This document shows, piece after piece, positions 17,935 to 28,251 of a DNA stretch of 64,000 nt; position 1 is the first letter of the stretch; each line of letters begins with the position of its first letter. The notes beneath the pieces are model-generated. The model did no database searches, was not told where the DNA came from, and worked only from the letters and a program-made list of their open reading frames with translations. Origin of the DNA: Lachnospiraceae bacterium (GTDB lineage Bacteria > Bacillota > Clostridia > Lachnospirales > Lachnospiraceae); contig JAFSBX010000061.1 in the NCBI GenBank assembly GCA_017437065.1, forward strand, positions 62,001 to 126,000, in the 5' to 3' direction. Both the position numbers and the translations under genes were made by a program.

Positions 17935-19797
17935 CTATTTCCCTTCTGTTTTTGTTATCCACATTGCCTGATAACATAGTTCCTCCAAAGTTCCATCCAT
18001 TAAAGCTGTAAATATATCAAATGTATCATCTGCTTCTACTCTATCTTTTAACAATCGCATCATGTTAACAGTAACCTGTTCTGATTCCATATCAGCTCCT
18101 GGTCTTCCTACTCTGTTTATATAGGCTCTGATAACCTTTTCTTCACGACTCTTTGCTTCAAACATTTGCCCTATTCTTTCATCCGTTTCCAATTGTGCAG
18201 CTCCACCTGCTGCCCTTACCTGTGACATAATATTTACTGAAAACTCTTTACCCAGGTTAAATTGACTTGAATATGACTCTGTATCAACATCTCTGAAACT
18301 ATCGACAATTTTTACATTTCTCATATATGCCTGCAGCTTTTTAGTTCTGTTAACACAAGCTTCTATTTCATCCTCCTGTATAAGACCTTTTAATGTACCT
18401 CTGATTGCGCTTTCCGATACTCCAATTATTTTCTGTTTAAACTCTTCCGTCACAGCCGGAAAAGCTTTGTCGAAAAATAGAACCGCCTGTTCTCCTCGTA
18501 CCTCTATATCATTCGAATTTTTCCACTCTCTAATCTGTTTCCAACTCAAATTCTCCATATCACCATCAAAATTCTCAAATTCATCTCGTAAACTGAAGGC
18601 TGTATCATTATCAATTCCTTTAACTCCTTTTTCTGTCATCATAATATTTCCTACATGTCGGTCTACATGTCCTACTATGATATCTAGTGCTGCCAGATTA
18701 TATGTACTTTCCAAAAACTGTGCAGAATTTATATTTACTAACTGTCTTTTTTCATTTTTTGCCTTTTCAGCCTTATCTTCTTTACTCATCTCATAACCTA
18801 AGCCATTTGTGAGATATTTTTCATTTACCATAATCTGCTTTAACAACTCGGCATATTTTCTTCCTTTATCATTCATATATGAATAAGTTTGTTCCACCTC
18901 TTGACCTTCCGCCAAATCCATTAGGGAAGATTGATTTCCATTTCTACTTCTTGCCATTGAAGTATCTACTACTGCATTTAATCCAAACAACTTATCTATC
19001 AGGGAAACTGCCACATCTCTATGTGCCGTATTCATGGTTGCCATCTTACCGGCCTCAGCTTCCTTCATTCGGATTCTTTGGTAAATGCTTCCCCCTCCCT
19101 GCATCTGATCCACATTTGCATGACCTTCTTTGAAAACCCTGTCGGTATTTCTCTCTTCGTCTCTTACCTTATAAACAGTATTAAGGCCTCCGCTACCCAA
19201 TACTGTGGAAACAGTATCATCTTTTTCCTGATAAATATCTGTCTGTGTCAAAAGATTCTCATAACTCTCACCATAAGGCACTCCATGCCCATGTCGAACT
19301 GCATAAAAACAATTCTCCTGTATCTTATTTACTAGTTCTATCTGCGTCTGAATTCTCATAGCAGCAGCAACACATGCATCTCTAACACCCTTGTATCTCT
19401 CGCTCTTGTGTTCGTACCCCTGTGCTTTTCGTATAAGATACTCTTTCATTTGCTCCATATGTCCAAGAACTTCTCCATTGCATACACCCATTTCATTCAT
19501 AAACTTTTGGTCGGCATTGGCTCCATCTTGACGCTGTGGAATACGCATTCTCCTCATAATTGCATGGTAATCATCAAAATGGCGTATCAGACTCTTTACC
19601 GAAGGACTGTGGCTGACTTTATCATAGTCCTTTGCCTGCGTGATCATATTATTACTCAAAATCGCTCTTTCCTCAGCACGACATCGTACTCCATCATACC
19701 CTGCATTTTCCACCTGTACCGCATCTTCATGTCCCCAGTTTACAAATTTATTTCCTATATCATGTAATGCGTCATTTATCTTTTCCCAAGTTTTCAT
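17935..19797 (-). CDS. PI3/4-kinase-like protein, candidate injection-system cargo (copy 1)
   Basis: The 620-residue paralogue of the next gene keeps every putative catalytic element: LGSGGLNTVYKV (200-211), lysine 223 in RVFKEGH, GHVDRHVGNIM (376-386) and GIDNDTAF (394-401). Blocks such as SVKSLIRH near 67-73, NKIQENCFYA (157-166) and AHRDVAVSLIDKLF (258-271) are almost identical between the two. The N-termini differ; this one starts with a possible amphipathic helix (MKTWEKINDALHDIG). Divergent ends on a conserved core fit a duplicated effector family with different delivery or target signals. It lies 39 bases after an AAA+ ATPase gene. Confidence 0.7.
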   Translation of the reverse strand: MKTWEKINDALHDIGNKFVNWGHEDAVQVENAGYDGVRCRAEERAILSNNMITQAKDYDKVSHSPSVKSLIRHFDDYHAIMRRMRIPQRQDGANADQKFMNEMGVCNGEVLGHMEQMKEYLIRKAQGYEHKSERYKGVRDACVAAAMRIQTQIELVNKIQENCFYAVRHGHGVPYGESYENLLTQTDIYQEKDDTVSTVLGSGGLNTVYKVRDEERNTDRVFKEGHANVDQMQGGGSIYQRIRMKEAEAGKMATMNTAHRDVAVSLIDKLFGLNAVVDTSMARSRNGNQSSLMDLAEGQEVEQTYSYMNDKGRKYAELLKQIMVNEKYLTNGLGYEMSKEDKAEKAKNEKRQLVNINSAQFLESTYNLAALDIIVGHVDRHVGNIMMTEKGVKGIDNDTAFSLRDEFENFDGDMENLSWKQIREWKNSNDIEVRGEQAVLFFDKAFPAVTEEFKQKIIGVSESAIRGTLKGLIQEDEIEACVNRTKKLQAYMRNVKIVDSFRDVDTESYSSQFNLGKEFSVNIMSQVRAAGGAAQLETDERIGQMFEAKSREEKVIRAYINRVGRPGADMESEQVTVNMMRLLKDRVEADDTFDIFTALMDGTLEELCYQAMWITKTEGK

Positions 19798-19836
19798 TCC
19801 GTCTCTCCTTTTGTCATGTTGCTGTATGGAATCCCT

Positions 19837-21879
19837 CTATTTTTCAAAATAGAATCCATATTCCCCAAAATCTCGGGCAATCATCACTTTACCCATTTTG
19901 AGTTTCTCCATCCGCAAACTCTCCAGAATGTGCATCATATTGACCGGTACATCCTCTGCCGCAGCCAAAAATACTGCATTTAATACAATATTTTTGATAT
20001 TACCACCGGATAATTCAAAGCGATTGGCAAGATATTGGAAATCTATGTCCTCCACCGGAACCTCTGCCGGAAAACATCCTTTCCATATTTCATAGCGCAT
20101 TTCGGCATCCGGCATCACGAACTCTACCACATAACGGATACGGCGCATAAATGCTTCATCTATGTTGTTTTTAAAATTAGTCGCCAATATGACAATACCG
20201 TCATATTCATCAATTCTTTGTAAAATATAAGACACTTCCGTATTCGCATACCGATCCTTCGCCTCGCTGACCTCGCTTCTTTTACCAAAAATAGAATCTG
20301 CTTCATCAAAGAAAAGAATGGTATTACTTTTTTCTGCCAGATTAAAGATAGCTTCCAGCTTCTTCTCCGTCTCGCCGATATACTTGTCCACTACCTGTGA
20401 CAAATCCACACGATATAATGGGAGCTCTAACATGGTAGACATGATTTGTGCCGCCATGGTCTTACCGGTTCCGGGAGGTCCTGCAAACAAACAGGATACA
20501 CCGGTTCCATAAGTATATTTACTCTGCATCTGCCATGTATCAAATACCTTATGTCTGTGCCAGATATGGCTACAGATATTGTATAGTATCTGCTTCTGAG
20601 ACGGCTGCAGCTTCAAATCGTCAATGGTAAACTCTGTATAAACCCTCTTTATACTTCCCTGACTGGGCGGTGGAAGGATACGATTACAGATTTTACCTAT
20701 CTGTTTTTCATCCACAATCTCACCGCTTAGCTCGCTCTGACGCAGATATTTTACCGCTAACTGTATCTGCCCCACGGACAGCTTGTATTTCGCACTAATC
20801 ACTGCTGTATCAAGTGGTGTTTCCAGTCCTGATTCCCCCGCAAACTGCTCCCACAGAATGATTCTTTCATTTCTGTCCGGTGCTCCAATCTGCTGCTTAT
20901 ATACAGGAAAAGAAAGCAACGAAGCTATATCCACGCTTTCCGAAGTACAGATATAGATTCTGGATACTTTGCTTCCATAGGAATAAATACACAAATGTAG
21001 AAATGCCTCTATGCCTTCTTTATTACTGCTATTCTTTTCATCTACTCCGTAAAAACAAGGAATTGCCTGATAAAAGAAGCATTCCCGATAAAAATACCAA
21101 ATCAGCTTTCGTGCCGTATTTATTTCCTGTGCTTTCAATGCATCATAATCAATAAAAACTGTGCTGTTACCAAATTCTCTTTCTACCTGCTCTGCCAGAA
21201 ATCTTTTTCCGTTGTTCCCATTTCCCTGTATATGGATAAGCTGATAGTTTTTGCTTATACGATTGTTTTTAATATATGTGGTCAGACGTTCCTTTTCTCT
21301 CAAATGAATATACTGCACCTTCGAAACAGCATCCACATCCACCCGCTTACCAACAGACTCATATTCTTTTTTTATCTGATTACTTCCCTGTAAATATGCA
21401 TACAGGCGCTCATCCATGGTAATCGTCTTCCTAATATGCTCTATCTGTCCATCTCGGTCAAAATAAAACCATTTCTGCAACTGCTCGTACGCCTCTTCCA
21501 TCATGGTATGAGCATGAATCACAGGATCTTTATCGCAAAGACAGATTCGAGCCGCATTTTCTATGGTAAGGTAAGTATCACCGATGGATTCCCATATTTC
21601 TTTCCATTCGGGATAAATATACTGAACAAGTGCCAGTTCCATCGCAGTCTCTGCCACAGGATTAAAGCCACGCACCACTTTCTCATAACGATTTTGTGTG
21701 CCGGAAAACAAATCTTCCTTGATACGTCCAATAATCTCACTCTCTAATTCCTGTATGTCCTCTTTGTCTGCTTTACCATCCAGTATATGGGAGAAAGCTA
21801 CCACCAGACTTCCTTGATGAATCGCCTTCAGATAGAGGGCTGCTTTCTTACTTATCAGTTTTGTTATTAAATCTATCAT
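19837..21879 (-). CDS. CIS-associated AAA+ ATPase (Afp15/Pvc15-like), copy A
   Basis: The 680-residue protein has a C-terminal AAA+ domain with Walker A GPPGTGKT (467-474), Walker B ILFFDEAD (521-528), a sensor-1 region VILATN and a double arginine at 579-580. An upstream region around 216-235 (IHIQGNGNNGKRFLAEQ) looks like a second, degenerate P-loop domain without a proper Walker B. Such ATPases are standard eCIS members, thought to act in assembly or cargo loading. This gene and its neighbour at 21913-23988 are clear duplicates. Its place directly before the kinase-like pair suggests a link to them, but that is inference. Confidence 0.85.
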   Translation of the reverse strand: MIDLITKLISKKAALYLKAIHQGSLVVAFSHILDGKADKEDIQELESEIIGRIKEDLFSGTQNRYEKVVRGFNPVAETAMELALVQYIYPEWKEIWESIGDTYLTIENAARICLCDKDPVIHAHTMMEEAYEQLQKWFYFDRDGQIEHIRKTITMDERLYAYLQGSNQIKKEYESVGKRVDVDAVSKVQYIHLREKERLTTYIKNNRISKNYQLIHIQGNGNNGKRFLAEQVEREFGNSTVFIDYDALKAQEINTARKLIWYFYRECFFYQAIPCFYGVDEKNSSNKEGIEAFLHLCIYSYGSKVSRIYICTSESVDIASLLSFPVYKQQIGAPDRNERIILWEQFAGESGLETPLDTAVISAKYKLSVGQIQLAVKYLRQSELSGEIVDEKQIGKICNRILPPPSQGSIKRVYTEFTIDDLKLQPSQKQILYNICSHIWHRHKVFDTWQMQSKYTYGTGVSCLFAGPPGTGKTMAAQIMSTMLELPLYRVDLSQVVDKYIGETEKKLEAIFNLAEKSNTILFFDEADSIFGKRSEVSEAKDRYANTEVSYILQRIDEYDGIVILATNFKNNIDEAFMRRIRYVVEFVMPDAEMRYEIWKGCFPAEVPVEDIDFQYLANRFELSGGNIKNIVLNAVFLAAAEDVPVNMMHILESLRMEKLKMGKVMIARDFGEYGFYFEK

Positions 21880-21912
21880 GGTTAATAACCTTACCTTTCC
21901 ACATTCTCTGTT

Positions 21913-23988
21913 CTAATCAAACAGATATTCATACTTTGCAAAGTCTTTTTTTATCATTGGTTTTCCTATTTTTGCCTTCTCGTTTTTCAAACTTTCCAGA
22001 ATGTGTATCATCTCTACCTCTTTACCTTGCTGTGCTGCCGAGAAGATAGCATTTAACACAATATTCTTAATGATTCCGCCGGACAGTTCAAAATTCTCTG
22101 CCAAAAAATCAAAATCCAATTCTTCTTTAGGCACTTGCTCTGTAAAGCTGCTTCGCCAGATTTCTTTTCTTGTTTCTACATCCGGTATCGGAAACTCTAC
22201 CAGATAGCGCATTCTTCTCATAAAAGCTTCATCAATATTTTTCTTATAATTGGATGCGAGAATTACGATTCCGTCATACTGCTCGATTCTCTGTAAGATA
22301 TAAGAAACCTCCGTATTGGCATACCTATCCTTCGAGTCATTTACTTCACTACGCTTGCCAAAAATCGAATCCGCTTCATCAAAAAACAAAATAGTATTGC
22401 TTTTCTCTGCCAGATTAAAAATCTCTTCCAGTTTCTTCTCTGTTTCACCAATATATTTATCTACCACCTGAGACAGATCAATCTTATACAAAGGCAGATT
22501 CAACATACTGGAAAGCACATGTACAGCCATGGTTTTGCCTGTTCCGGGTGCACCCACAAAAAGTGCCGATACATTTCGTCCGTAGGAAAACTTTTTCTCC
22601 ATCTGCCAGTCATCATATACCAGCTGTCTGTGCTGTACCTGTGCACAAATGGCATACAGATTCTGCTTCTGCATGTCAGGGATTTTCAAATCATCAATAG
22701 TATAGTGGACTTCAATCTGCTTGATACTGCCACCTACAGGAGAGGGCAGTACTTCCTCACACACCCTTGCCAGGTACTTCTCAATTCCGATACTACCGCT
22801 TTTCTTACATTTCTTTGCAAGTCTTGCTGCCGCTTTGGCAATTTCACCACATGCCAGCCGATACTTGCCTGCTGCCATGCGGCTGTCTAGGTCTTCTATT
22901 CCATAAACATCACAATATCCTTCCCATACTATCTTCCTTTCAATACGGGACAGAGATGGCAATACAATGTTTTCTATATAGATGTCTGTCTTATCCACCA
23001 GATGTACATTTCTTTCTGTAATAATACAAACCGGATATGGCATCGAAGCAACCTCTTCCATACATAAGAGAATACATTTTTGTAATTCCGGGCTTTCTTC
23101 TACTTTCTCACTCACCCCGAAAAAACAGACACCCATACCATAAAAAATCATCTCACGTTTTATATGCTTCAACATATATTCTATCTGTTCTACGGCTGAT
23201 CCTTTCGTTTTTACCTCTGCTGTTTCACATAATCTCTGAAAGTCAACAAACAGAAGATGTTGCTGTACTCTTTCACAGGCAGCTTTCAGTAAATGTTTCC
23301 TTCCACTATGATTCTCTCCTGCAATTTGTATGATTTGAGCACTATTCTGCAGCACTTCCTGTATCTGCACCACATATTCCTCCTGTACAAATATCTTTAT
23401 ATCCTCTGTACCTGCAAAATAATGACTGCATATCCCCTTGATAGGTTCCTGAATCTGATTATCTCCACACAGATAAGCTAACAAACGCTGATCCATGGCA
23501 AGCGTTCTTCGAAAGAATAGTTCGTTTTCATTTTCCGGCAATAATAGTATTGCAACACTTTCATATACCTCGTTCAGAAAAAAATAATTCTCCTCTATCG
23601 AAAAAGGAGAATCTATAATCCGAAGTATGTCTTCCAATGTAAACTGCGTTCCCGGATGAAAAATCTCCGTAATAATGGACTTGATTTCAGGATAATATAT
23701 CTGAGCAACAGTAAACTCCATCACTGCTTCCGCCAATACTGTCTGCTTACATTCCTGTACCAAATAATAAAATCTGCAAAATCCGTTTTTCTTATCAAGT
23801 TCATCCATTCTTTGTTGGAGCAGGAAATCCTGTTTCTTTATTATGTTTTCAACCTCTTCCTTTGTCTCGCCTGCCTCGAATCCCAACATTCCATCCAATT
23901 TTTCGGCATAAATGTGAGCTCCTATTTTTTTACAATATGACGAAAGCCTAACAAGAGCTTTCGTCATTATCAAATCCATCATTATCAT
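21913..23988 (-). CDS. CIS-associated AAA+ ATPase (Afp15/Pvc15-like), copy B
   Basis: The 691-residue paralogue of the adjacent ATPase has Walker A GAPGTGKT (479-486), Walker B ILFFDEAD (533-540), and the shared block DSIFGKRSEVNDSKDRYANT. The N-terminal ATPase-like region again has a broken P-loop (IAGENHSGRKHLL, about 222-234). The C-terminal small domain with sensor-2 region LSGGIIKNIVLNAIF is intact. It probably forms a hexamer, as is known for this ATPase class. The start at 23988 could instead be one of the next methionines (residues 3, 4 or 8). It lies 31 bases after the unknown gene at 24020-24982. Confidence 0.85.
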   Translation of the reverse strand: MIMMDLIMTKALVRLSSYCKKIGAHIYAEKLDGMLGFEAGETKEEVENIIKKQDFLLQQRMDELDKKNGFCRFYYLVQECKQTVLAEAVMEFTVAQIYYPEIKSIITEIFHPGTQFTLEDILRIIDSPFSIEENYFFLNEVYESVAILLLPENENELFFRRTLAMDQRLLAYLCGDNQIQEPIKGICSHYFAGTEDIKIFVQEEYVVQIQEVLQNSAQIIQIAGENHSGRKHLLKAACERVQQHLLFVDFQRLCETAEVKTKGSAVEQIEYMLKHIKREMIFYGMGVCFFGVSEKVEESPELQKCILLCMEEVASMPYPVCIITERNVHLVDKTDIYIENIVLPSLSRIERKIVWEGYCDVYGIEDLDSRMAAGKYRLACGEIAKAAARLAKKCKKSGSIGIEKYLARVCEEVLPSPVGGSIKQIEVHYTIDDLKIPDMQKQNLYAICAQVQHRQLVYDDWQMEKKFSYGRNVSALFVGAPGTGKTMAVHVLSSMLNLPLYKIDLSQVVDKYIGETEKKLEEIFNLAEKSNTILFFDEADSIFGKRSEVNDSKDRYANTEVSYILQRIEQYDGIVILASNYKKNIDEAFMRRMRYLVEFPIPDVETRKEIWRSSFTEQVPKEELDFDFLAENFELSGGIIKNIVLNAIFSAAQQGKEVEMIHILESLKNEKAKIGKPMIKKDFAKYEYLFD

Positions 23989-24019
23989 TCTTTCTTCCTA
24001 ACATTCTTTTTTAGTTCAT

Positions 24020-24982
24020 TTATAATCGAAAACCTTGGTACTTCTGTGCAATTCTTCTTCCTAACTCCTGCTGTCTGGCAGCTGAAGTATTCGTAGCTTC
24101 TGTAGTAAGAGTACCCATTTCACCCAACGCATCCGTTATCTTATCTTGTAACATTGCTCTGTAATTACCACCTAATTTGACGGAATCTGCTTTCATTCCA
24201 AATCTCTGTTGCATGATTTCCTGTGTCTTTTCCGTAATCATACGTTTCTTTTCCTCCGCAGAGTTAAGTCTAAAATATTCATCTCCATATTCTTCGAAAA
24301 AGATTTCTTTTGCCTTAATCATCATATGTCCATATTTTATATCACCATTACCAGTATCTATCGCAGTCAAAAAAGCTCCACGGTCGTCCTGTTCATTTAT
24401 CTGATTGTATACAATTTCCAAATTATCTGTAGCCTCACGTAAATAACTGTCATAATCCTCGCCCATATCAATATTATTTTCCAGCATATAGGCATTCATT
24501 TTATCTGCAAAATCCTGAACATTTCCTGCATTTTCTTTTGACATTCGTCCTATTGAATTAATAAATACATCTTCACTCAATTCCCCATCATACAATCCAT
24601 TTAACAAATCTTCATCTCTATCTGCTTTATTCCTCTTCCTGATAAAATCAAGACCTTCTGTATATTCTTTTTCCAAAAGACGGGAAGCTTTGTTTCTTCT
24701 CCATGAACCTTCTTCTCCATCAGCAAGCCAGTTACGCTTTTTATTATTCATCTTCTTTCCGCCTCCGGATGCCCAATAGCTGAAACGATCTGCCAGATCA
24801 CTCATACGTCCGCCCAAACTTCTTTCCGATGTCGCCACAGGATTTTGCGTAAAGGCTGCTGCCTGATTTCCTGTTGTTTCATTTGCACTCTGCTCCGGTG
24901 CAGTGGTTTGCTGTCCGCCACCACCCCTTGAAAAGAAATTTCCTAATTTCTTTCCCCACTTTTTCAGATGATTAAATGCCAT
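24020..24982 (-). CDS. Unknown soluble protein between baseplate and ATPase genes, candidate cargo
   Basis: I do not recognise this 320-residue family. It begins with a basic amphipathic segment (MAFNHLKKWGKKLGNFFSRGG). A Gly/Gln/Thr/Ala-rich stretch that looks disordered follows (to about residue 60), then a basic patch and a charged, helical remainder. There is no signal peptide or membrane helix. eCIS cargo proteins often lie at this position, after the baseplate genes and next to the AAA+ ATPase, and often have a disordered N-terminus. A structural or loading-adaptor role is equally possible. The W-x-K and G-N-x-F pattern of its start recalls the N-terminus of the kinase-like protein at 17935-19797. 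Confidence 0.6.
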   Translation of the reverse strand: MAFNHLKKWGKKLGNFFSRGGGGQQTTAPEQSANETTGNQAAAFTQNPVATSERSLGGRMSDLADRFSYWASGGGKKMNNKKRNWLADGEEGSWRRNKASRLLEKEYTEGLDFIRKRNKADRDEDLLNGLYDGELSEDVFINSIGRMSKENAGNVQDFADKMNAYMLENNIDMGEDYDSYLREATDNLEIVYNQINEQDDRGAFLTAIDTGNGDIKYGHMMIKAKEIFFEEYGDEYFRLNSAEEKKRMITEKTQEIMQQRFGMKADSVKLGGNYRAMLQDKITDALGEMGTLTTEATNTSAARQQELGRRIAQKYQGFRL

Positions 24983-24999
24983 ACCTTATTCCCCCCAAA

Positions 25000-26115
25000 T
25001 TACTGTAATACTACATTTCCATACAATTCCATACCGTTTGCATTTGCAACTGCCAAAGATGCCAGCTCACTATTATGATCCAGATAACAATGTGTATCCA
25101 TATGACAACTGCTACGCAAAAAGATAAGATTACAATCCGTTCCCAAAGGAAGCATCCTTGATACTACCCTATTCATACTCTTTCTCTCTGCTTCGGTATA
25201 TGCTTTTTCGTCTTTTTCTTCAATGAGAATTGTAAGACTGGAACTATCCTGTCCATAGAGTTTCTGATACAGCATCAGCTCCTCCGGTCTGTTTTCCAGA
25301 TACTCATACCATTTAAAATATTCTAAAAGCTGTATGTTTTCGCTATAAAGAATCTGCAATACCAGCTTCAATGCTTTTTTGGTTCCCTTACCGGACTGAA
25401 TCTCATTGGCATGTGCAATCAGCTTACGAAGCTTATCACTCTCTCCTTCTCTGACTGCTTCTTGTACAATAACTTCATCCATTCCAATCCATTCTGCCAA
25501 TTGTAACAAATCCTCAAACTCCGCTTTCTCGTAATCTAATCGCATGGGGAGTTTGTCAATCTTTCTTTCCAAATCCAGATACATACTCTGAAAAATAGAA
25601 ATATATCGCTCAAAAAAATCATCCTTGGTCTGATATACCTCAGGAAAGTATTCCAAAAAACTATTTTTTGGAAATTCAACAGTTGCCATATTAATGTTAA
25701 ATTTGCACTCTATTTGACCACTGACTCTGAAAAAAAGATATAGATAACGTCCCTGAAGTCCGGTCAAAAGTAAATCCGTGGCATTCACCTTTCTGATACC
25801 ACCAAGAGAGCGAATCAACGCTTCTTTTTCCTGAACATTTACCTGCCTATCCGCCATGACCTCTCTATAATCCATTTCAGATGCAGCTGCCACCACTTCC
25901 AGCTTACAATCATGAAAAGTACCCTCAAGGCGTAATGACTGCCATGTATTTGCTTCTTCTCCTGAATCAAAAACAGGTGCAATATATAAATAACTACCGC
26001 TTCCATTTCCCACCAGAGAATATTCCTTATTCAGTTCCATGCCCTCATATTGACCCTTTTTCAGATATGCTCCTACATAATGCACATATTTTGGTTTACT
26101 TTTCATAATCGTCAT
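25000..26115 (-). CDS. Phage tail protein I-like baseplate component
   Basis: This 371-residue protein resembles the tail protein I domain (P2 gpI type) found in eCIS baseplates. The central part contains FFERYISIFQSMYLDLERKID, then DLLQLAEWIGMD and a helical segment RKLIAHANEIQSGKGTKKALKLVLQIL, in the order expected for that domain. The N-terminal third (about 1-150) is beta-rich. It should sit at the outer baseplate, joining the wedge to any tip or anchoring element. It follows the J-like gene by two bases, so the baseplate genes are translationally linked. Confidence 0.8.
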   Translation of the reverse strand: MTIMKSKPKYVHYVGAYLKKGQYEGMELNKEYSLVGNGSGSYLYIAPVFDSGEEANTWQSLRLEGTFHDCKLEVVAAASEMDYREVMADRQVNVQEKEALIRSLGGIRKVNATDLLLTGLQGRYLYLFFRVSGQIECKFNINMATVEFPKNSFLEYFPEVYQTKDDFFERYISIFQSMYLDLERKIDKLPMRLDYEKAEFEDLLQLAEWIGMDEVIVQEAVREGESDKLRKLIAHANEIQSGKGTKKALKLVLQILYSENIQLLEYFKWYEYLENRPEELMLYQKLYGQDSSSLTILIEEKDEKAYTEAERKSMNRVVSRMLPLGTDCNLIFLRSSCHMDTHCYLDHNSELASLAVANANGMELYGNVVLQ

Positions 26116-26117
26116 CC

Positions 26118-28232
26118 CTATTCTTTATATTCAAATTCCAAATCACCAACATACGGAAGGCAATCACTATTGAGTAATATATCTCCCTTATCGTTCTTTC
26201 TTCCCATTTCGCCACCTAATGACAAATGTAACTCTTCTACTGTTTCCACATGGTCTAATGTCTCTAATTGCATGAAAATATCTCCATAAGAAAATACCGC
26301 ACCGAACGTACACTGTTTCTGTCTTTCTTCTATATAATCCTTCAAAAATGATTCTACTTCAGCTTTTGCTGCTTCATAATTTCCTGCAATTCGAATCCTA
26401 CCGCTTAAATTAATTCCCCCATAAACCGGTGCTACCACCTTCACACATGTATTTAGCATTCGATATTGCTCCAAATAATCACAAATGTAATCGTGATATT
26501 TACGGCTAAGCTTTTCTTTCGGTTTCATAGAATATGGACATACTACAACATATGTATCATATGGCTTATAAACAATGGCATGATTCCTACAATACTCATG
26601 TGCGGACACTACCTTGGCTCCACGAATCATCAAACCGGGAATTTCCTTCACTACCTTTTCATAATCCAGCGGACTTACCACTCGATTTTGTTCCATAATT
26701 TTACGTTCCAGACGTTCCTGCATTCTTTCAATAGAATCTGCTCCTCTTCCCCCTGTTGCCCTTGACGTATTGTATGCAATAATCTGACCGTAACTGTTAT
26801 CCATTACTCTACGTATTTCGCCTTCACGAACGTTGCCTTCCTCGTAATCTGAAACGCTACACTCACTAACCATTACCACACATCCCGTATCCGGAACCAT
26901 TCCATGCATCCCGTCGCCAAACTGAATGCTGTTGCTTTCGCTATTATATGTAAACACTCGATCCTCATAAGAGGCCTGTTCCAGCTGTGGCACATACTTC
27001 CAATGCTGATAACAAATGCTTCCTTCTTTTTCCGTTTCCAGTATCAACTGTACTTCATAAGGTTCCTGTATAAACAGTGGAATTTCCTGAGACGCACATC
27101 CATCTGTGACACCTATTTTCATATTCATAATCATATCTTCTTTTACAAGGAAGACATCCACGAAACTTCCTTCTGCCGGCTCCATGCCATCTATAAAACG
27201 AATCTGCTTCGTTTCATAATCCACCACACATTCATCTTTCTCCTGTGGTTCAAAAGTATATACCATCCGATAACTGTCATCTTCCATTTTGTCACGGACA
27301 CCTACAGCAATTTTATCCTGTTTGCATACATAATAAGGGATACTATAACACCTGTTTGTAGCACAATATTGATAAGTAATCCTTTTGGACAATTCCTGTT
27401 TTTGTATCAATTTTACAGGATTTAGGAAAATTTTACCTATTTCCGGTGTGACATCATAGTGGTTTTCCATAATGGTCACTTTCAGATAATACCCTGCTCT
27501 GCCATTTACCGGTTCATATTTTTGCATTTCAGACGGAATCTGCAGAGAAATAACCCCACTACGCAACAAGCCATTGGTATTATCCTCTTTTAACTCCACA
27601 GGCAACCATTCCTTACCATTATAGTAAGAATATTGCAACACTGAAAGATGGAAATTCTCCGGAAGTGCATGTCTTTCTTCATATTCCCTGACCGTAACAA
27701 ACAACTTTATTTCTTCATCAGTCGGTAATGCTTTTTCAAATCCCAGATAAAGATTCTCCGTTTCTCTGCTACCTACACGGAAAACTTTGGCATAACTTCC
27801 ATCCTCTCCGGCAAATGCTGTTAAATCTTCAATTTTCCCATTATTCTCATATAACAATTCGCTAAAACTATTATCTATAATCTCTATCGAACTATCACAT
27901 ATAAAACACTTTTCACCGGCATATATAGGAAATCCGGCAGGAAGTATTGTTTTTCCCCCTTCCGTTTCCACACATACCCAGACCTTTGCTGCCTGCTTTG
28001 GCAATTCTGTAATACCTAACAACTTCATGTACTTCATAATATGCACTGTTCCCACAGCATTCATATAGTAATTCAGCATATCGGTCAACCATGCATACGT
28101 CTCCAGCGTAGTAATACCGGGATCATGACGATTAAAATCTGTCCATTCATTTGTTAAAAATGGTATTTTATGAATTGCTCCCTGCAATAACTGCTCATAG
28201 GTTATATCATCCAATTCGGGAATCTGTAACAT
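26118..28232 (-). CDS. Baseplate J/gp47-like assembly protein (short form)
   Basis: The 704-residue product begins with the hallmark of the eCIS putative baseplate assembly family: FTNEW-type segment FLTNEWTDFNRHDPGITTLE followed by AWLTDMLNYYMNA. A J-like core includes GADSIERMQERLERKIMEQNRVVSPLDYEKV. Such proteins build the wedges around the hub (Afp11/Afp12 class). A second, longer J-like protein is encoded directly upstream, as in other CIS loci. Confidence 0.85.
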   Translation of the reverse strand: MLQIPELDDITYEQLLQGAIHKIPFLTNEWTDFNRHDPGITTLETYAWLTDMLNYYMNAVGTVHIMKYMKLLGITELPKQAAKVWVCVETEGGKTILPAGFPIYAGEKCFICDSSIEIIDNSFSELLYENNGKIEDLTAFAGEDGSYAKVFRVGSRETENLYLGFEKALPTDEEIKLFVTVREYEERHALPENFHLSVLQYSYYNGKEWLPVELKEDNTNGLLRSGVISLQIPSEMQKYEPVNGRAGYYLKVTIMENHYDVTPEIGKIFLNPVKLIQKQELSKRITYQYCATNRCYSIPYYVCKQDKIAVGVRDKMEDDSYRMVYTFEPQEKDECVVDYETKQIRFIDGMEPAEGSFVDVFLVKEDMIMNMKIGVTDGCASQEIPLFIQEPYEVQLILETEKEGSICYQHWKYVPQLEQASYEDRVFTYNSESNSIQFGDGMHGMVPDTGCVVMVSECSVSDYEEGNVREGEIRRVMDNSYGQIIAYNTSRATGGRGADSIERMQERLERKIMEQNRVVSPLDYEKVVKEIPGLMIRGAKVVSAHEYCRNHAIVYKPYDTYVVVCPYSMKPKEKLSRKYHDYICDYLEQYRMLNTCVKVVAPVYGGINLSGRIRIAGNYEAAKAEVESFLKDYIEERQKQCTFGAVFSYGDIFMQLETLDHVETVEELHLSLGGEMGRKNDKGDILLNSDCLPYVGDLEFEYKE

Positions 28233-28251
28233 TGTGTCTCCTTCCAGTCTT

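Noticed and set aside
15961-19797. HipA-type toxin kinase
   Set aside because: No HipB-like antitoxin is nearby, and the DRHxxN plus ID-x-D order with a long helical N-terminus fits PI3/4K-like atypical kinases better. A distant relation cannot be excluded without a structure.
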